NCBI RefSeq assembly: GCF_042649925.1
Contig: NZ_JBHSAF010000001.1
Span: forward strand, 558,001 to 622,000
DNA length: 64,000 nt
From: Pseudaeromonas sharmana
GTDB taxonomy: Bacteria > Pseudomonadota > Gammaproteobacteria > Enterobacterales > Aeromonadaceae
Reading direction: 5' to 3'
In this document: one piece after another, positions 17,610 to 26,399 of the stretch
Numbering within the stretch: position 1 is the stretch's first letter
Layout: each line of letters begins with the position of its first letter
Made by a program: the position numbers and the translations under genes
The notes under the pieces: model-generated
Told to the model about the DNA's origin: nothing
What the model saw: only the letters and a program-made list of their open reading frames with translations
Databases searched by the model: none

Positions 17610-20411
17610 ATGCATGAAAGTCACATGACCGCCTGGATTGACTCATCCCATCTGGCCGGTGCGAATGCAACCTATATCGAAGACCTCTACGAATCCTATT
17701 TACGGAATCCATCGTCTGTCAGCGACGAATGGCAACGTTGCTTCTCGGACATGAATGGCGGCGAGGCCGAAACAGTTCATAGTGCCGTGCAGGATTACTT
17801 CCGTCGCGTTGCCATGGACGGACATGCCCGTCAGTCAATGGTTGAAGTCAAGACGGACATTCGCCAAATCCGCGTCCTGCAGTTGATCAATGCATACCGT
17901 AGTTACGGCCATCAGGTGGCCAAACTTGATCCGTTGGGGTTATGGCAACGCGATGAAGTCCTCGAGTTAAGCCCGGCGTTTTATGAGCTCAGCGAGGGGG
18001 ATCTGGATACCCGTTTCAATGTTGGCTCCTATCAAGGGGGCCTGCCGATGATGAGTCTGCGCGATCTGCTGAGCTCACTGCAGAAGACTTATTGTGCGAC
18101 CATCGGTGCTGAATATATGCACATGAACTCGATTGAGGAGAAACGCTGGATCCAGGCGCGCCTTGAAGCTGCGGAAGGGCACCCCAATCTCGATGCCCAA
18201 GAGCGCCGGCAAGTGTTGTGTGACCTGACTGCGGCGGAAGGGCTCGAGCGTTACCTCGGTGCCAAATTTCCGGGAGCAAAGCGCTTCTCGCTGGAGGGGG
18301 GTGACATGCTGGTGCCTATGGTCAAGGCGCTGTTTCGCGAAGCGTCCCGGGCCGGTACGGAAGAAGCCGTCATGGGGATGGCACACCGCGGCCGCCTGAA
18401 TATGCTGATCAATGTTCTTGGCAAGCGCCCGCAGGAGTTGTTTGATGAGTTTGCAGGTAAACATGGCGAGTCGTGGGGCACGGGTGATGTTAAATATCAC
18501 ATGGGTTTTTCATCGGACTTTGCGACGAACAGTGGCCATATTCACCTGGCGTTGGCATTTAATCCCTCGCACCTTGAAATCGTCAATCCTGTGGTAATGG
18601 GGTCAGTCAGAGCTCGCCTTGATCGTCTGAAAGACCCAAGCGGGATCAAGGTGTTGCCAATCACCATCCATGGCGATTCGGCGATGGCGGGGCAGGGTGT
18701 GGTCGCCGAAACGTTCAATCTGTCGCAAACCCGGGCCTTCTCGGTTGGGGGGACGGTACGAATTGTCATCAACAACCAGATCGGCTTCACGACATCCAAT
18801 CCGCAGGACACCCGTTCGACACTCTATTGTACGGATGTCGCCAAAATGGTTGGGGCACCGATTTTCCATGTCAATGGCGACGATCCCGACGCTGTGCTGT
18901 TTGTCACCAAGCTGGCGTTGGAGTATCGCAATACGTTCCACCGTGATGTGGTTATCGATCTGGTTTGTTATCGCCGCAATGGTCACAACGAAGCAGATGA
19001 GCCGAGTGCCACCCAACCCTTGATGTACCAGAAAATTAAGCAACATCCGACCACGCGCCAGCTCTATGGCGAACGGCTTGCTTACTGTGGCGTCGTGACG
19101 GATGCCGAGGTCGAGCAACTGGTCAATGATTACCGCAACGCGCTCGACAAGGGGGACTGCGTCGTACCGGAATGGCGTCCTATGGGGCAGCAGTACCAGC
19201 AAAACTGGACGCCCTATCTGGGTCATGACTGGGATATTGGCTATGACTCTCGCTGCTCACGCCAGCAGTTGCAGGCATTGGGTGAGGCCATTTGTCGCTA
19301 TCCGCAGGAGTTTGAGCTGCAGCGTCAGGTGCAAAAAGTGTATGACGATCGCCTGCTGATGAGCCGTGGTGAGAAATTGGTGGACTGGGGGTTTGCGGAG
19401 AATCTCGCCTATGCCAGCCTGGTCTCTGCCGGTTATCGGGTGCGTCTGACCGGGCAGGACTCCGGGCGCGGAACCTTCTTCCATCGGCATGCCGTGGTGT
19501 TTAACCAGAAGGATGGTCAGCGGCACGTCCCGTTGGAAGCCCTATTACCAAATGGACAGGGTTTTGAGGTCTACGACTCGGCATTGTCCGAAGAGGCCGT
19601 ATTGGCATTCGAGTATGGTTATGCCACCGCCGCGCCCTCAGGGCTGACGATATGGGAAGCCCAGTTTGGCGATTTTGCCAACGGGGCTCAGGTGGTGATC
19701 GATCAGTTTGTCTCTTCTGGCGAGCAGAAATGGGGGCGCCTGTGCGGTTTGACTCTGTTGTTACCGCATGGCTATGAAGGGCAGGGACCAGAGCATTCAT
19801 CGGCTCGCCCTGAACGCTACCTGCAACTGTGCGCACAGCATAATATGCAGATTTGTGTGCCGACAACGCCCGCTCAGGTGTTCCACATGTTGCGGCGGCA
19901 GATGGTGCGTCCGTTACGTCGCCCGTTGATCGTGTTCACACCCAAATCGTTGCTGCGCCATCCGTTGGCTGTCTCCTCGTTAGACGAGCTGGCTGACGGG
20001 CACTTCATGAACGTGATTCCAGAACAGGACACGCATGATCCTGCTGCTGTGACGCGGGTCGTCCTGTGTGCTGGCAAGGTCTATTATGATTTGCTCGACG
20101 CGCGGCGAAAGGGAGATCTGAAGCAGGTGGTGATTGTACGGATCGAACAACTCTATCCGTTCCCTCATGCTGAGCTGGCCGAAGTGCTGGCACCCTATCC
20201 CCATGTCCGCGAGTTTGTCTGGTGTCAGGAGGAACCTCAGAATCAAGGCGCCTGGTACTGTAGTCAGCACCATTTTCGCGAGGTGATGCCGGAGGGGGCG
20301 CGACTGTTCTATGCCGGTCGTCCGGCGTCAGCCTCTCCTGCTGTAGGCTATATTTCGTTGCACTTGAAACAACAAAAAGCGCTGGTCGAAGATGCGCTGG
20401 GCCAGTCCTGA
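17610..20411 (+). CDS. sucA: 2-oxoglutarate dehydrogenase E1 component
   Basis: This 933-residue thiamine-diphosphate enzyme decarboxylates 2-oxoglutarate and passes the succinyl group to SucB. The N-terminus MHESHMTAWIDSSHLAGANA aligns with the E. coli start, so 17610 was kept over the internal ATG at 17625. Conserved segments include GMAHRGRLNML, the ThDP region IHGDSAMAGQGVV with GFTTSNP, and the C-terminal EQLYPFP. AAGGGAT precedes the start. It leads sucABCD, with 21 bp before sucB. Confidence 0.97.
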   Translation: MHESHMTAWIDSSHLAGANATYIEDLYESYLRNPSSVSDEWQRCFSDMNGGEAETVHSAVQDYFRRVAMDGHARQSMVEVKTDIRQIRVLQLINAYRSYGHQVAKLDPLGLWQRDEVLELSPAFYELSEGDLDTRFNVGSYQGGLPMMSLRDLLSSLQKTYCATIGAEYMHMNSIEEKRWIQARLEAAEGHPNLDAQERRQVLCDLTAAEGLERYLGAKFPGAKRFSLEGGDMLVPMVKALFREASRAGTEEAVMGMAHRGRLNMLINVLGKRPQELFDEFAGKHGESWGTGDVKYHMGFSSDFATNSGHIHLALAFNPSHLEIVNPVVMGSVRARLDRLKDPSGIKVLPITIHGDSAMAGQGVVAETFNLSQTRAFSVGGTVRIVINNQIGFTTSNPQDTRSTLYCTDVAKMVGAPIFHVNGDDPDAVLFVTKLALEYRNTFHRDVVIDLVCYRRNGHNEADEPSATQPLMYQKIKQHPTTRQLYGERLAYCGVVTDAEVEQLVNDYRNALDKGDCVVPEWRPMGQQYQQNWTPYLGHDWDIGYDSRCSRQQLQALGEAICRYPQEFELQRQVQKVYDDRLLMSRGEKLVDWGFAENLAYASLVSAGYRVRLTGQDSGRGTFFHRHAVVFNQKDGQRHVPLEALLPNGQGFEVYDSALSEEAVLAFEYGYATAAPSGLTIWEAQFGDFANGAQVVIDQFVSSGEQKWGRLCGLTLLLPHGYEGQGPEHSSARPERYLQLCAQHNMQICVPTTPAQVFHMLRRQMVRPLRRPLIVFTPKSLLRHPLAVSSLDELADGHFMNVIPEQDTHDPAAVTRVVLCAGKVYYDLLDARRKGDLKQVVIVRIEQLYPFPHAELAEVLAPYPHVREFVWCQEEPQNQGAWYCSQHHFREVMPEGARLFYAGRPASASPAVGYISLHLKQQKALVEDALGQS

Positions 20412-20432
20412 TTTTGACCAAGGATGAGAAAC

Positions 20433-21638
20433 ATGACAGTTGAGATCCGAGTTCCCGATTTGCCTGAATCTGTCGCCGATGCCACCGTAGGCAACTGGCA
20501 CAAGCAACCCGGTGAGCGAGTCAAGGCCGGCGAGTTGCTGGTGGAAATCGAAACCGACAAGATAGTGCTTGAAGTGCCGGCCCCGGAAGAGGGCGTATTG
20601 CAGTCCATCCAGTTTGAGCGGGGCAGCACAGTTACCTCGCGTCAGGTGCTGGGTCTGTTGGCTGCGGGCTCTGTGGTGGGCATGGCGTCAGAACCTGCAA
20701 CCGTGGATACCTCTGATGCCGATATCATCACTCCATCTGTGCGTCGCCTGCTGGCCGAAAAGGGACTGACGCCTGCCGGCATTAGCGGCAGCGGCAAGGG
20801 TGGACGCGTGACGAAGGAGGATGTTGAACGCCACTTGGCGGCGCTGGCGGCGCCGGTGCCCGTTGAATCCAAGGTCTTACCGCCACAGCCGGCGATCAAG
20901 GTGGAACCGGTCGGTGAGACGCAGACGACGTCAAGTTTGCGAGAGGAGAAGCGCGTCCCGATGACCCGCTTGCGCCAACGTGTCGCAGAACGCCTGCTGG
21001 ATGCCAAAAACACCACTGCGATGTTGACGACGTTCAACGAAGTCAACATGAAGCCCATCATGGATATTCGCAAGGGCTACCAGGAGCGTTTTGAAGCACG
21101 GCACAACATCAAACTGGGCTTCATGTCGTTTTACGTGCGCGCCGTGACAGAGGCACTGAAGCGGTATCCGATCATCAATGCTTCGATTGATGGCAGCGAC
21201 ATCGTTTACCACAACTATTTTGATATCAGCATTGCGGTTTCAACCGAGCGGGGTTTGGTGACGCCGGTCCTCCGCGATTGTGACAGCATGTCATTGGCGG
21301 GTATTGAACATGGTATCAAGTCATTGGCGGACAAGGCGCGGGATGGTAAGTTGACGGTCGACGATCTGTCGGGCGGCAATTTTACGATTACAAACGGTGG
21401 GGTGTTCGGGTCCCTGATGTCGACGCCGATCATTAATCCTCCGCAGAGTGCCATTCTGGGAATGCATAAAATCCAGGACCGGCCAATGGCGGTGCAAGGA
21501 GAGGTAGTGATACTGCCGATGATGTATCTGGCGTTGTCTTATGATCACCGCATTATCGATGGAAGGGATTCAGTTGGTTTCCTTGTTACCGTCAAGGAGC
21601 TGCTTGAGGATCCAACCCGCCTGCTGCTGGACATCTGA
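20433..21638 (+). CDS. sucB: 2-oxoglutarate dehydrogenase E2 component (dihydrolipoyl succinyltransferase)
   Basis: This 401-residue core protein of the complex has one lipoyl domain with the acceptor lysine at residue 43 (EIETDKIVLEVPA), a peripheral-subunit-binding domain at about 96-131 (SVRRLLAEKGL), and the acyltransferase domain ending in YDHRIIDGRD with His372 and Asp376 as the catalytic pair. The ATG at 20433 was chosen over 20424 because AAGGAT lies eight bases before it and MTVEIRVPDLPES matches family N-termini. Confidence 0.97.
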   Translation: MTVEIRVPDLPESVADATVGNWHKQPGERVKAGELLVEIETDKIVLEVPAPEEGVLQSIQFERGSTVTSRQVLGLLAAGSVVGMASEPATVDTSDADIITPSVRRLLAEKGLTPAGISGSGKGGRVTKEDVERHLAALAAPVPVESKVLPPQPAIKVEPVGETQTTSSLREEKRVPMTRLRQRVAERLLDAKNTTAMLTTFNEVNMKPIMDIRKGYQERFEARHNIKLGFMSFYVRAVTEALKRYPIINASIDGSDIVYHNYFDISIAVSTERGLVTPVLRDCDSMSLAGIEHGIKSLADKARDGKLTVDDLSGGNFTITNGGVFGSLMSTPIINPPQSAILGMHKIQDRPMAVQGEVVILPMMYLALSYDHRIIDGRDSVGFLVTVKELLEDPTRLLLDI

Positions 21639-21650
21639 TCTCGTTCTGTG

Positions 21651-21669
21651 CCGGCGCCTCGCGCGCCGG
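21651..21669 (+). other. Intercistronic hairpin between sucB and sucC
   Basis: CCGGCGC (21651-21657) and GCGCCGG (21663-21669) form a perfect 7-bp GC stem with a 5-base loop, 26 bp before the sucC start. The T-run is short (CTCTTT). It could attenuate readthrough or protect the upstream mRNA 3' end. Which of these applies is not visible. Confidence 0.5.
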
Positions 21670-21694
21670 ACTCTTTACAACAGGGAAGCGTGTC

Positions 21695-22864
21695 ATGAAT
21701 TTGCATGAATACCAGGCAAAACAGTTATTTGCCGAATATGGATTGCCGGTGCCTGCCGGTATGGCGTGTGAGAGTGCTCAAGAGGCCGTCGATGCGGCGA
21801 CCGCTCTGGGGCAGGATAAGTGGGTCGTGAAATGCCAGGTGCATGCTGGTGGTCGCGGCAAAGCAGGTGGCGTCAAGGTCGCCAAAAGCAAGGACGAGGT
21901 CCGGGCATTTGCCGAGGCCTGGTTGGGGAAACGGCTGGTTACTTACCAGACCGATGCGGCGGGGCAACCGGTCAACAAGATCCTGGTGGAAACCTGCACC
22001 GACATCGCCAAGGAGCTCTATTTGGGCGCAGTCGTTGACCGCTCATCACGTCGCGTGGTCTTCATGGCATCCACCGAGGGAGGCATGGAGATAGAAAAAG
22101 TTGCCCATGACTCACCGGAAAAGATTCATAAAGCCGTGCTGGATCCGCTGACCGGTCCGCAGCCCTATCAGGCGCGTGAGCTCGGCTTCAAGCTCGGCCT
22201 GGATGCCAACCAACTCAAGCAATTTACCAACATCTTTCTTGGCCTAGGCAAGATGTTTGTGGCCCACGATTTGTCACTGCTCGAGATCAACCCGCTGGTG
22301 ATCACCGGCAATGGCGACTTGCTCTGTCTGGATGGCAAGATCAATATCGATTCCAATGCCTTGTATCGTCAGCCGAAATTGCGCCAGATGCACGACATCA
22401 CTCAGGAAGATGAACGCGAAGCTCATGCTGCCCAGTGGGAGCTGAATTACGTTGCCCTGGATGGCAACATTGGTTGCATGGTAAATGGTGCTGGGCTGGC
22501 CATGGGAACCATGGACATCATCAAGCATCACGGGGGCCTGCCAGCTAACTTCCTGGATGTTGGTGGGGGGGCAACCAAGGAACGGGTGACAGAGGCATTC
22601 AAGATCATCCTCTCCGATGACAAGGTGCAAGCGGTGCTGGTGAATATCTTCGGTGGCATAGTGCGTTGTGACTTGATTGCCGACGGCATCATCGGCGCCG
22701 TGTCTGAAGTGGGAGTCAAGGTGCCTGTTGTGGTGCGGTTGGAAGGTAACAATGCCGAGTTGGGGGCAGAACGCCTGGCTCAGAGCGGATTGAACATCAT
22801 TGCCGCCAAGAGTCTGACTGATGCGGCCGTTCAGGTAGTCAAGGCAGCGGAGGCCAAGGCATGA
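21695..22864 (+). CDS. sucC: Succinyl-CoA synthetase beta subunit
   Basis: This 389-residue ATP-grasp subunit forms succinyl-CoA synthetase with SucD, yielding succinate and a nucleoside triphosphate. The N-terminus MNLHEYQAKQLFAEYGLPVP, the CQVHAGGRGKAGGVK nucleotide-binding segment and the late NIFGGIVRCDLIADGII segment are diagnostic. Its stop overlaps the sucD start by 4 bp (ATGA), consistent with equal expression of the two subunits. Confidence 0.97.
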   Translation: MNLHEYQAKQLFAEYGLPVPAGMACESAQEAVDAATALGQDKWVVKCQVHAGGRGKAGGVKVAKSKDEVRAFAEAWLGKRLVTYQTDAAGQPVNKILVETCTDIAKELYLGAVVDRSSRRVVFMASTEGGMEIEKVAHDSPEKIHKAVLDPLTGPQPYQARELGFKLGLDANQLKQFTNIFLGLGKMFVAHDLSLLEINPLVITGNGDLLCLDGKINIDSNALYRQPKLRQMHDITQEDEREAHAAQWELNYVALDGNIGCMVNGAGLAMGTMDIIKHHGGLPANFLDVGGGATKERVTEAFKIILSDDKVQAVLVNIFGGIVRCDLIADGIIGAVSEVGVKVPVVVRLEGNNAELGAERLAQSGLNIIAAKSLTDAAVQVVKAAEAKA

Positions 22865-23733
22865 GCATTCTGATTAACAAGGATACCAAGGTTATCTGCC
22901 AGGGATTTACCGGTGCACAAGGTACGTTCCACTCCGAGCAGGCCATTGCCTATGGCACACGTATGGTTGGCGGGGTTTCACCGGGTAAAGGAGGGAGTGA
23001 ACATCTGGGGCTGCCGGTGTTCAACACGGTGCGTGATGCGGTCGAGGCCACTGGTGCCACGGCTTCGGTCATCTATGTCCCGGCGCCGTTCTGTAAGGAT
23101 GCCATTCTCGAGGCGATCGATGCCGGTATTGAACTGATCGTCTGTATCACCGAAGGCATTCCGACGCTGGACATGCTGCAGGTCAAATGCCGCCTCGAGC
23201 AAACCGGCGTCCGCATGATAGGACCAAATTGCCCAGGCGTGATCACGCCAGGAGAATGCAAGATTGGCATCATGCCAGGCCATATTCACCTCCCTGGCAG
23301 GGTCGGGATTGTATCGCGCTCTGGGACCTTGACGTACGAGGCGGTCAAGCAGACAACCGACGCGGGATTTGGTCAATCAACCTGCGTCGGTATCGGTGGC
23401 GACCCGATCCCAGGCTCGAATTTCATCGACATACTGCGTGAATTTGAGGCAGATCCCCAGACCGAAGCGATTGTGATGATCGGCGAGATCGGCGGCACGG
23501 CGGAGGAGGAGGCAGCGGCCTTCATCAAGGCGAATGTCACCAAGCCCGTGGTTTCCTATATCGCCGGGGTCACTGCGCCGGCTGGAAAACGCATGGGGCA
23601 TGCTGGCGCCATCATTGCCGGAGGCAAGGGTACCGCAGCCGAGAAGTTTGCAGCGCTGGAAGAGGCGGGCGTGCGCACAGTCCGTTCACTGGCAGACATC
23701 GGCAGCGCGCTCAAGGAGATTACCGGCTGGTAA
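22861..23733 (+). CDS. sucD: Succinyl-CoA synthetase alpha subunit
   Basis: This 290-residue subunit binds CoA and carries the phosphorylated active-site histidine, His247 in the GHAGAIIAGG motif. The N-terminal CoA-binding fold (KVICQGFTGAQGTFHSEQA) and the IGPNCPGVITPGE segment are intact. It is the last gene of sucABCD, translationally coupled to sucC and followed by a strong terminator. Confidence 0.97.
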   Translation: MSILINKDTKVICQGFTGAQGTFHSEQAIAYGTRMVGGVSPGKGGSEHLGLPVFNTVRDAVEATGATASVIYVPAPFCKDAILEAIDAGIELIVCITEGIPTLDMLQVKCRLEQTGVRMIGPNCPGVITPGECKIGIMPGHIHLPGRVGIVSRSGTLTYEAVKQTTDAGFGQSTCVGIGGDPIPGSNFIDILREFEADPQTEAIVMIGEIGGTAEEEAAAFIKANVTKPVVSYIAGVTAPAGKRMGHAGAIIAGGKGTAAEKFAALEEAGVRTVRSLADIGSALKEITGW

Positions 23734-23764
23734 TGGCCAAGAAATATTGAAGCGACATCTTGGC

Positions 23765-23792
23765 GGCCAGGTGCAAGTCACCTGGCCTTTTT
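23765..23792 (+). terminator. Terminator of sucABCD
   Basis: GGCCAGGTG (23765-23773) and CACCTGGCC (23779-23787) form a perfect 9-bp stem with a 5-base loop and a T-run at 23788-23792, just past sucD. Confidence 0.93.
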
Positions 23793-23871
23793 ATTGCAGC
23801 GCCACTTTGTTGGACACCGGCTGTTTTCTCTGTGTTCACCACGGCAGTTGGCCGTGCTGACCGAGGGATTC

Positions 23872-23939
23872 CACGCCAAAGGGACTGCTTTTTTGCACAG
23901 ATTATTAAATAGAACTTAATAATCCACGGTTTTGGCGTG
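23872..23939. repeat. Nested inverted repeats between sucD and asnS terminators
   Basis: An outer pair CACGCCAAA (23872-23880)/TTTGGCGTG (23931-23939) encloses an inner perfect pair GATTATTAA (23900-23908)/TTAATAATC (23916-23924) with a 7-base loop. The element is AT-rich inside and lies between two terminators of convergent genes. It has no coding frame. Its nature is unknown. Confidence 0.6.
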
Positions 23940-23971
23940 TCGTTCGCTGCGGCCAGCGGCGCTGGTGCCAT

Positions 23972-24000
23972 AAAAAAACCGCAGCTCAAGGCTGCGGTTT
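23972..24000 (-). terminator. Terminator of asnS
   Basis: AAACCGCAG (23976-23984) and CTGCGGTTT (23992-24000) form a 9-bp stem with a 7-base loop. On the minus strand the T-run continues through 23972, after the asnS stop. Confidence 0.93.
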
Positions 24001-24023
24001 GACTGTGCTACGTGGTGCGATTG

Positions 24024-25424
24024 TTAGAAGTCGGCGGTGCGTGGGGTCCGCGGGAACGGGATCACGTCGCGGACGTTACCCATGCCCGTGACATAAACCA
24101 CCAGACGTTCAAAGCCCAGGCCGAAACCAGCATGTGGCACAGTGCCATAGCGGCGCAGATCGCGGTACCACCAGTAGTCTTCCTTGTTCAGTTCCATCTC
24201 GGCCAGGCGGGCATCCAGAACCTCCAGACGCTCTTCACGTTGCGAGCCGCCGATGATTTCGCCGATGCCTGGTGCCAGCACGTCCATTGCGGCGACGGTT
24301 TTGCCATCATCGTTGAGGCGCATGTAGAAAGCCTTGATATCCTTGGGGTAGTTCTTTACGACCACCGGGGCCTTGAAGTGCTCTTCGGCCAGATAGCGTT
24401 CGTGTTCGGATTGCAGATCGATGCCCCATTCGACGTCATAGTCGAATTTCTTACCACAGTTTTTCAGGATCTCGATGGCATCGGTGTAATCGACCTGGGC
24501 AAAGTCGGAGGAGACAAATTGCTCCAGACGGGTAATGGCGTCTTTGTCGACCCGCTCGGCAAAGAATTCCAGGTCATCACGGCGTTCATTCAGAACGGCA
24601 CGGAACACATATTTGAGCATGGCTTCGGCCAGCGCGGCGTTGGCTTCCAGATCGTTGAACGCCACTTCCGGTTCGATCATCCAAAACTCGGCCAGATGGC
24701 GACTGGTGTTGGAGTTCTCGGCACGGAACGTCGGACCAAAGGTATAGACTTTGGACAACGCGCAGGCATAGGTTTCGGCATTGAGCTGACCGGAGACGGT
24801 CAGGAACGCCTCTTTGCCAAAGAAGTCCTGGCTGTAGTCGATGGCGCCCTTGTCGGTGCGCGGCAGGTTTTCCATATCCAGCGTCGAGACGCGGAACATT
24901 TCGCCGGCGCCTTCGCAGTCGGAGGCGGTGATCAGCGGCGTGGACACCCAGACGAAACCCTGCTCGTGGAAGAAACGGTGAATGGCTTGCGCCAGACAGT
25001 TACGCACCCGAGTGACGGCACCCATCAGGTTAGTACGCGGGCGCAGGTGAGCCTGTTCGCGCAGGTATTCAACGGTGTGGCGCTTGGCGGCCATGGGATA
25101 GGTATCCGGATCATCGACCCACCCCACCACTGTAATGGCCGTCGCCTGCAGTTCGAAAGCCTGACCTGTGCCTTGTGACGCGGCGACAGTGCCGGTAATG
25201 GCTACGGAGCAGCCGGTGGTCAGACGCAGCACATCCTGTTCGTAATTATCCAGATTACTCGGTACGACCGCTTGCAGCGGATTAAAACAGGAACCGTCGT
25301 GTACGGCGAGGAACGAGATCCCGGCTTTGGAATCACGGCGAGTGCGGATCCAGCCCTTGACGGTCAGGCTGGTGCCGACAGCGAATTTGCCGTTCAGTAC
25401 ATCGGCGATGGATGCATGCGTCAT
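24024..25424 (-). CDS. asnS: Asparaginyl-tRNA synthetase
   Basis: This 466-residue class IIb synthetase charges tRNA-Asn. It has an N-terminal OB-fold anticodon-binding domain (VKGWIRTRRDSKAGISFLAV) and a catalytic domain with motif 2 around TFRAENSNTSRHLAEFWM and motif 3 GFGLGFERL near the C-terminus. Length equals the E. coli enzyme. It is a single transcription unit with its own terminator. Confidence 0.97.
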   Translation of the reverse strand: MTHASIADVLNGKFAVGTSLTVKGWIRTRRDSKAGISFLAVHDGSCFNPLQAVVPSNLDNYEQDVLRLTTGCSVAITGTVAASQGTGQAFELQATAITVVGWVDDPDTYPMAAKRHTVEYLREQAHLRPRTNLMGAVTRVRNCLAQAIHRFFHEQGFVWVSTPLITASDCEGAGEMFRVSTLDMENLPRTDKGAIDYSQDFFGKEAFLTVSGQLNAETYACALSKVYTFGPTFRAENSNTSRHLAEFWMIEPEVAFNDLEANAALAEAMLKYVFRAVLNERRDDLEFFAERVDKDAITRLEQFVSSDFAQVDYTDAIEILKNCGKKFDYDVEWGIDLQSEHERYLAEEHFKAPVVVKNYPKDIKAFYMRLNDDGKTVAAMDVLAPGIGEIIGGSQREERLEVLDARLAEMELNKEDYWWYRDLRRYGTVPHAGFGLGFERLVVYVTGMGNVRDVIPFPRTPRTADF

Positions 25425-25555
25425 CTGATTATTGTCTCCAGCTAATACTCTTTATCCCGGACTCCCGGCCCGGTTTTGCGATCGCATCATCTTACCTGTG
25501 TCGAATCAGGACTCAAGCAAAAGATGCGCCAGCGTGGTGCTGTGTTGGCTCGTCA

Positions 25556-26302
25556 TTAGCGCTTCGGCGACAGGCTGTCCATCAAATGATTAAAGTTTTC
25601 GCTCAAGCGGGACAATTCATCATTGCGGGGGGAGACCGGCAGGCGGATGGTATGATCGCCCAGATCGCTGGCGCGCTCCATAGCCAGAGAGATTCGTTGC
25701 AGTGGCGAGACAACCTGGCGCCGAATGATGTAGAGAGCCAGCAGTACGCCAGCGCCAAACAGCAGACTCAGCAACAGTGCTGTTTTGAGCACGTCGGCCT
25801 CAATTTTTTCCAATGCCGTTGTGACCGGAATCTCGACACGAATCCAGCCAAATGTCTCAGTGGATGACAGCGCCTGGCAGGCTGTGCAGCCCAGTGCCGT
25901 GAGTTGCGGATTAAGTTGCCAGGGCGTGACCACCACCATCCAGGACTCCTGTCCACGGCTCTCAAGCTGGAAACCTGATTGCATCGGTTCGGTGCTTGCC
26001 GCGAACGGCAGCTTGGCTTGTATGCTCTGCGGCAGGCGCGGCGTGGCGGCAGAGACAAACAATTTAGGCACTGGCTGCAAAGGCTGATGTGCCGGCTGTG
26101 GTAACGAGGTGCTGGCGGGGGCTAGCAGCAGCAAGTCCAGATAGTGGGCATAGTGCTCAGCTTGCTGTTTGGCCAACTGCAAGCTGTAGGATTCCAACTC
26201 AGCTTGCTCACGTTGAGCTTGCTGACCTGTAATGGCGACCAGCACCGATGAAAAAATCATCAGCAAGACAAAACAGACTTTACCGGCGATAGAGATGCGC
26301 AT
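25556..26302 (-). CDS. Orphan HAMP-domain membrane sensor without output domain
   Basis: This 248-residue protein has a first membrane helix (about 7-26), a periplasmic region of about 145 residues, a second helix (172-193) and a HAMP domain (about 194-246), then stops. No kinase, cyclase or chemotaxis output domain follows. The periplasmic part contains Cys139-x-x-Cys142 followed by Gln, shortly before the second helix, where some sensors carry a CxxCH-type site. The ATG at 26302 (MRISIAGKVCFVLL) has GGAAG eight bases upstream, whereas a frame from 26341 is less supported. It lies 97 bp after bioA on the same strand. The partner and signal are unknown. Confidence 0.75.
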   Translation of the reverse strand: MRISIAGKVCFVLLMIFSSVLVAITGQQAQREQAELESYSLQLAKQQAEHYAHYLDLLLLAPASTSLPQPAHQPLQPVPKLFVSAATPRLPQSIQAKLPFAASTEPMQSGFQLESRGQESWMVVVTPWQLNPQLTALGCTACQALSSTETFGWIRVEIPVTTALEKIEADVLKTALLLSLLFGAGVLLALYIIRRQVVSPLQRISLAMERASDLGDHTIRLPVSPRNDELSRLSENFNHLMDSLSPKR

Positions 26303-26399
26303 GAACGGCTTCCAGTTGAGGCCTGTACAAGAGGGCTGCATGGTATCACAGACCTCATGTTGGCGGCGTCCCAGGTATCGTCAACGTGACCAAGACCCT

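Noticed and set aside
18603..19226. A 207-codon open frame antisense to sucA
   Set aside because: It is entirely within the conserved sucA frame and its translation looks like a shadow.
24012..25178. A 388-codon open frame on the plus strand opposite asnS
   Set aside because: It lies wholly antisense to a complete, strongly conserved asnS, resembles no family, and has no ribosome site. Long antisense frames are common in GC-rich genes.
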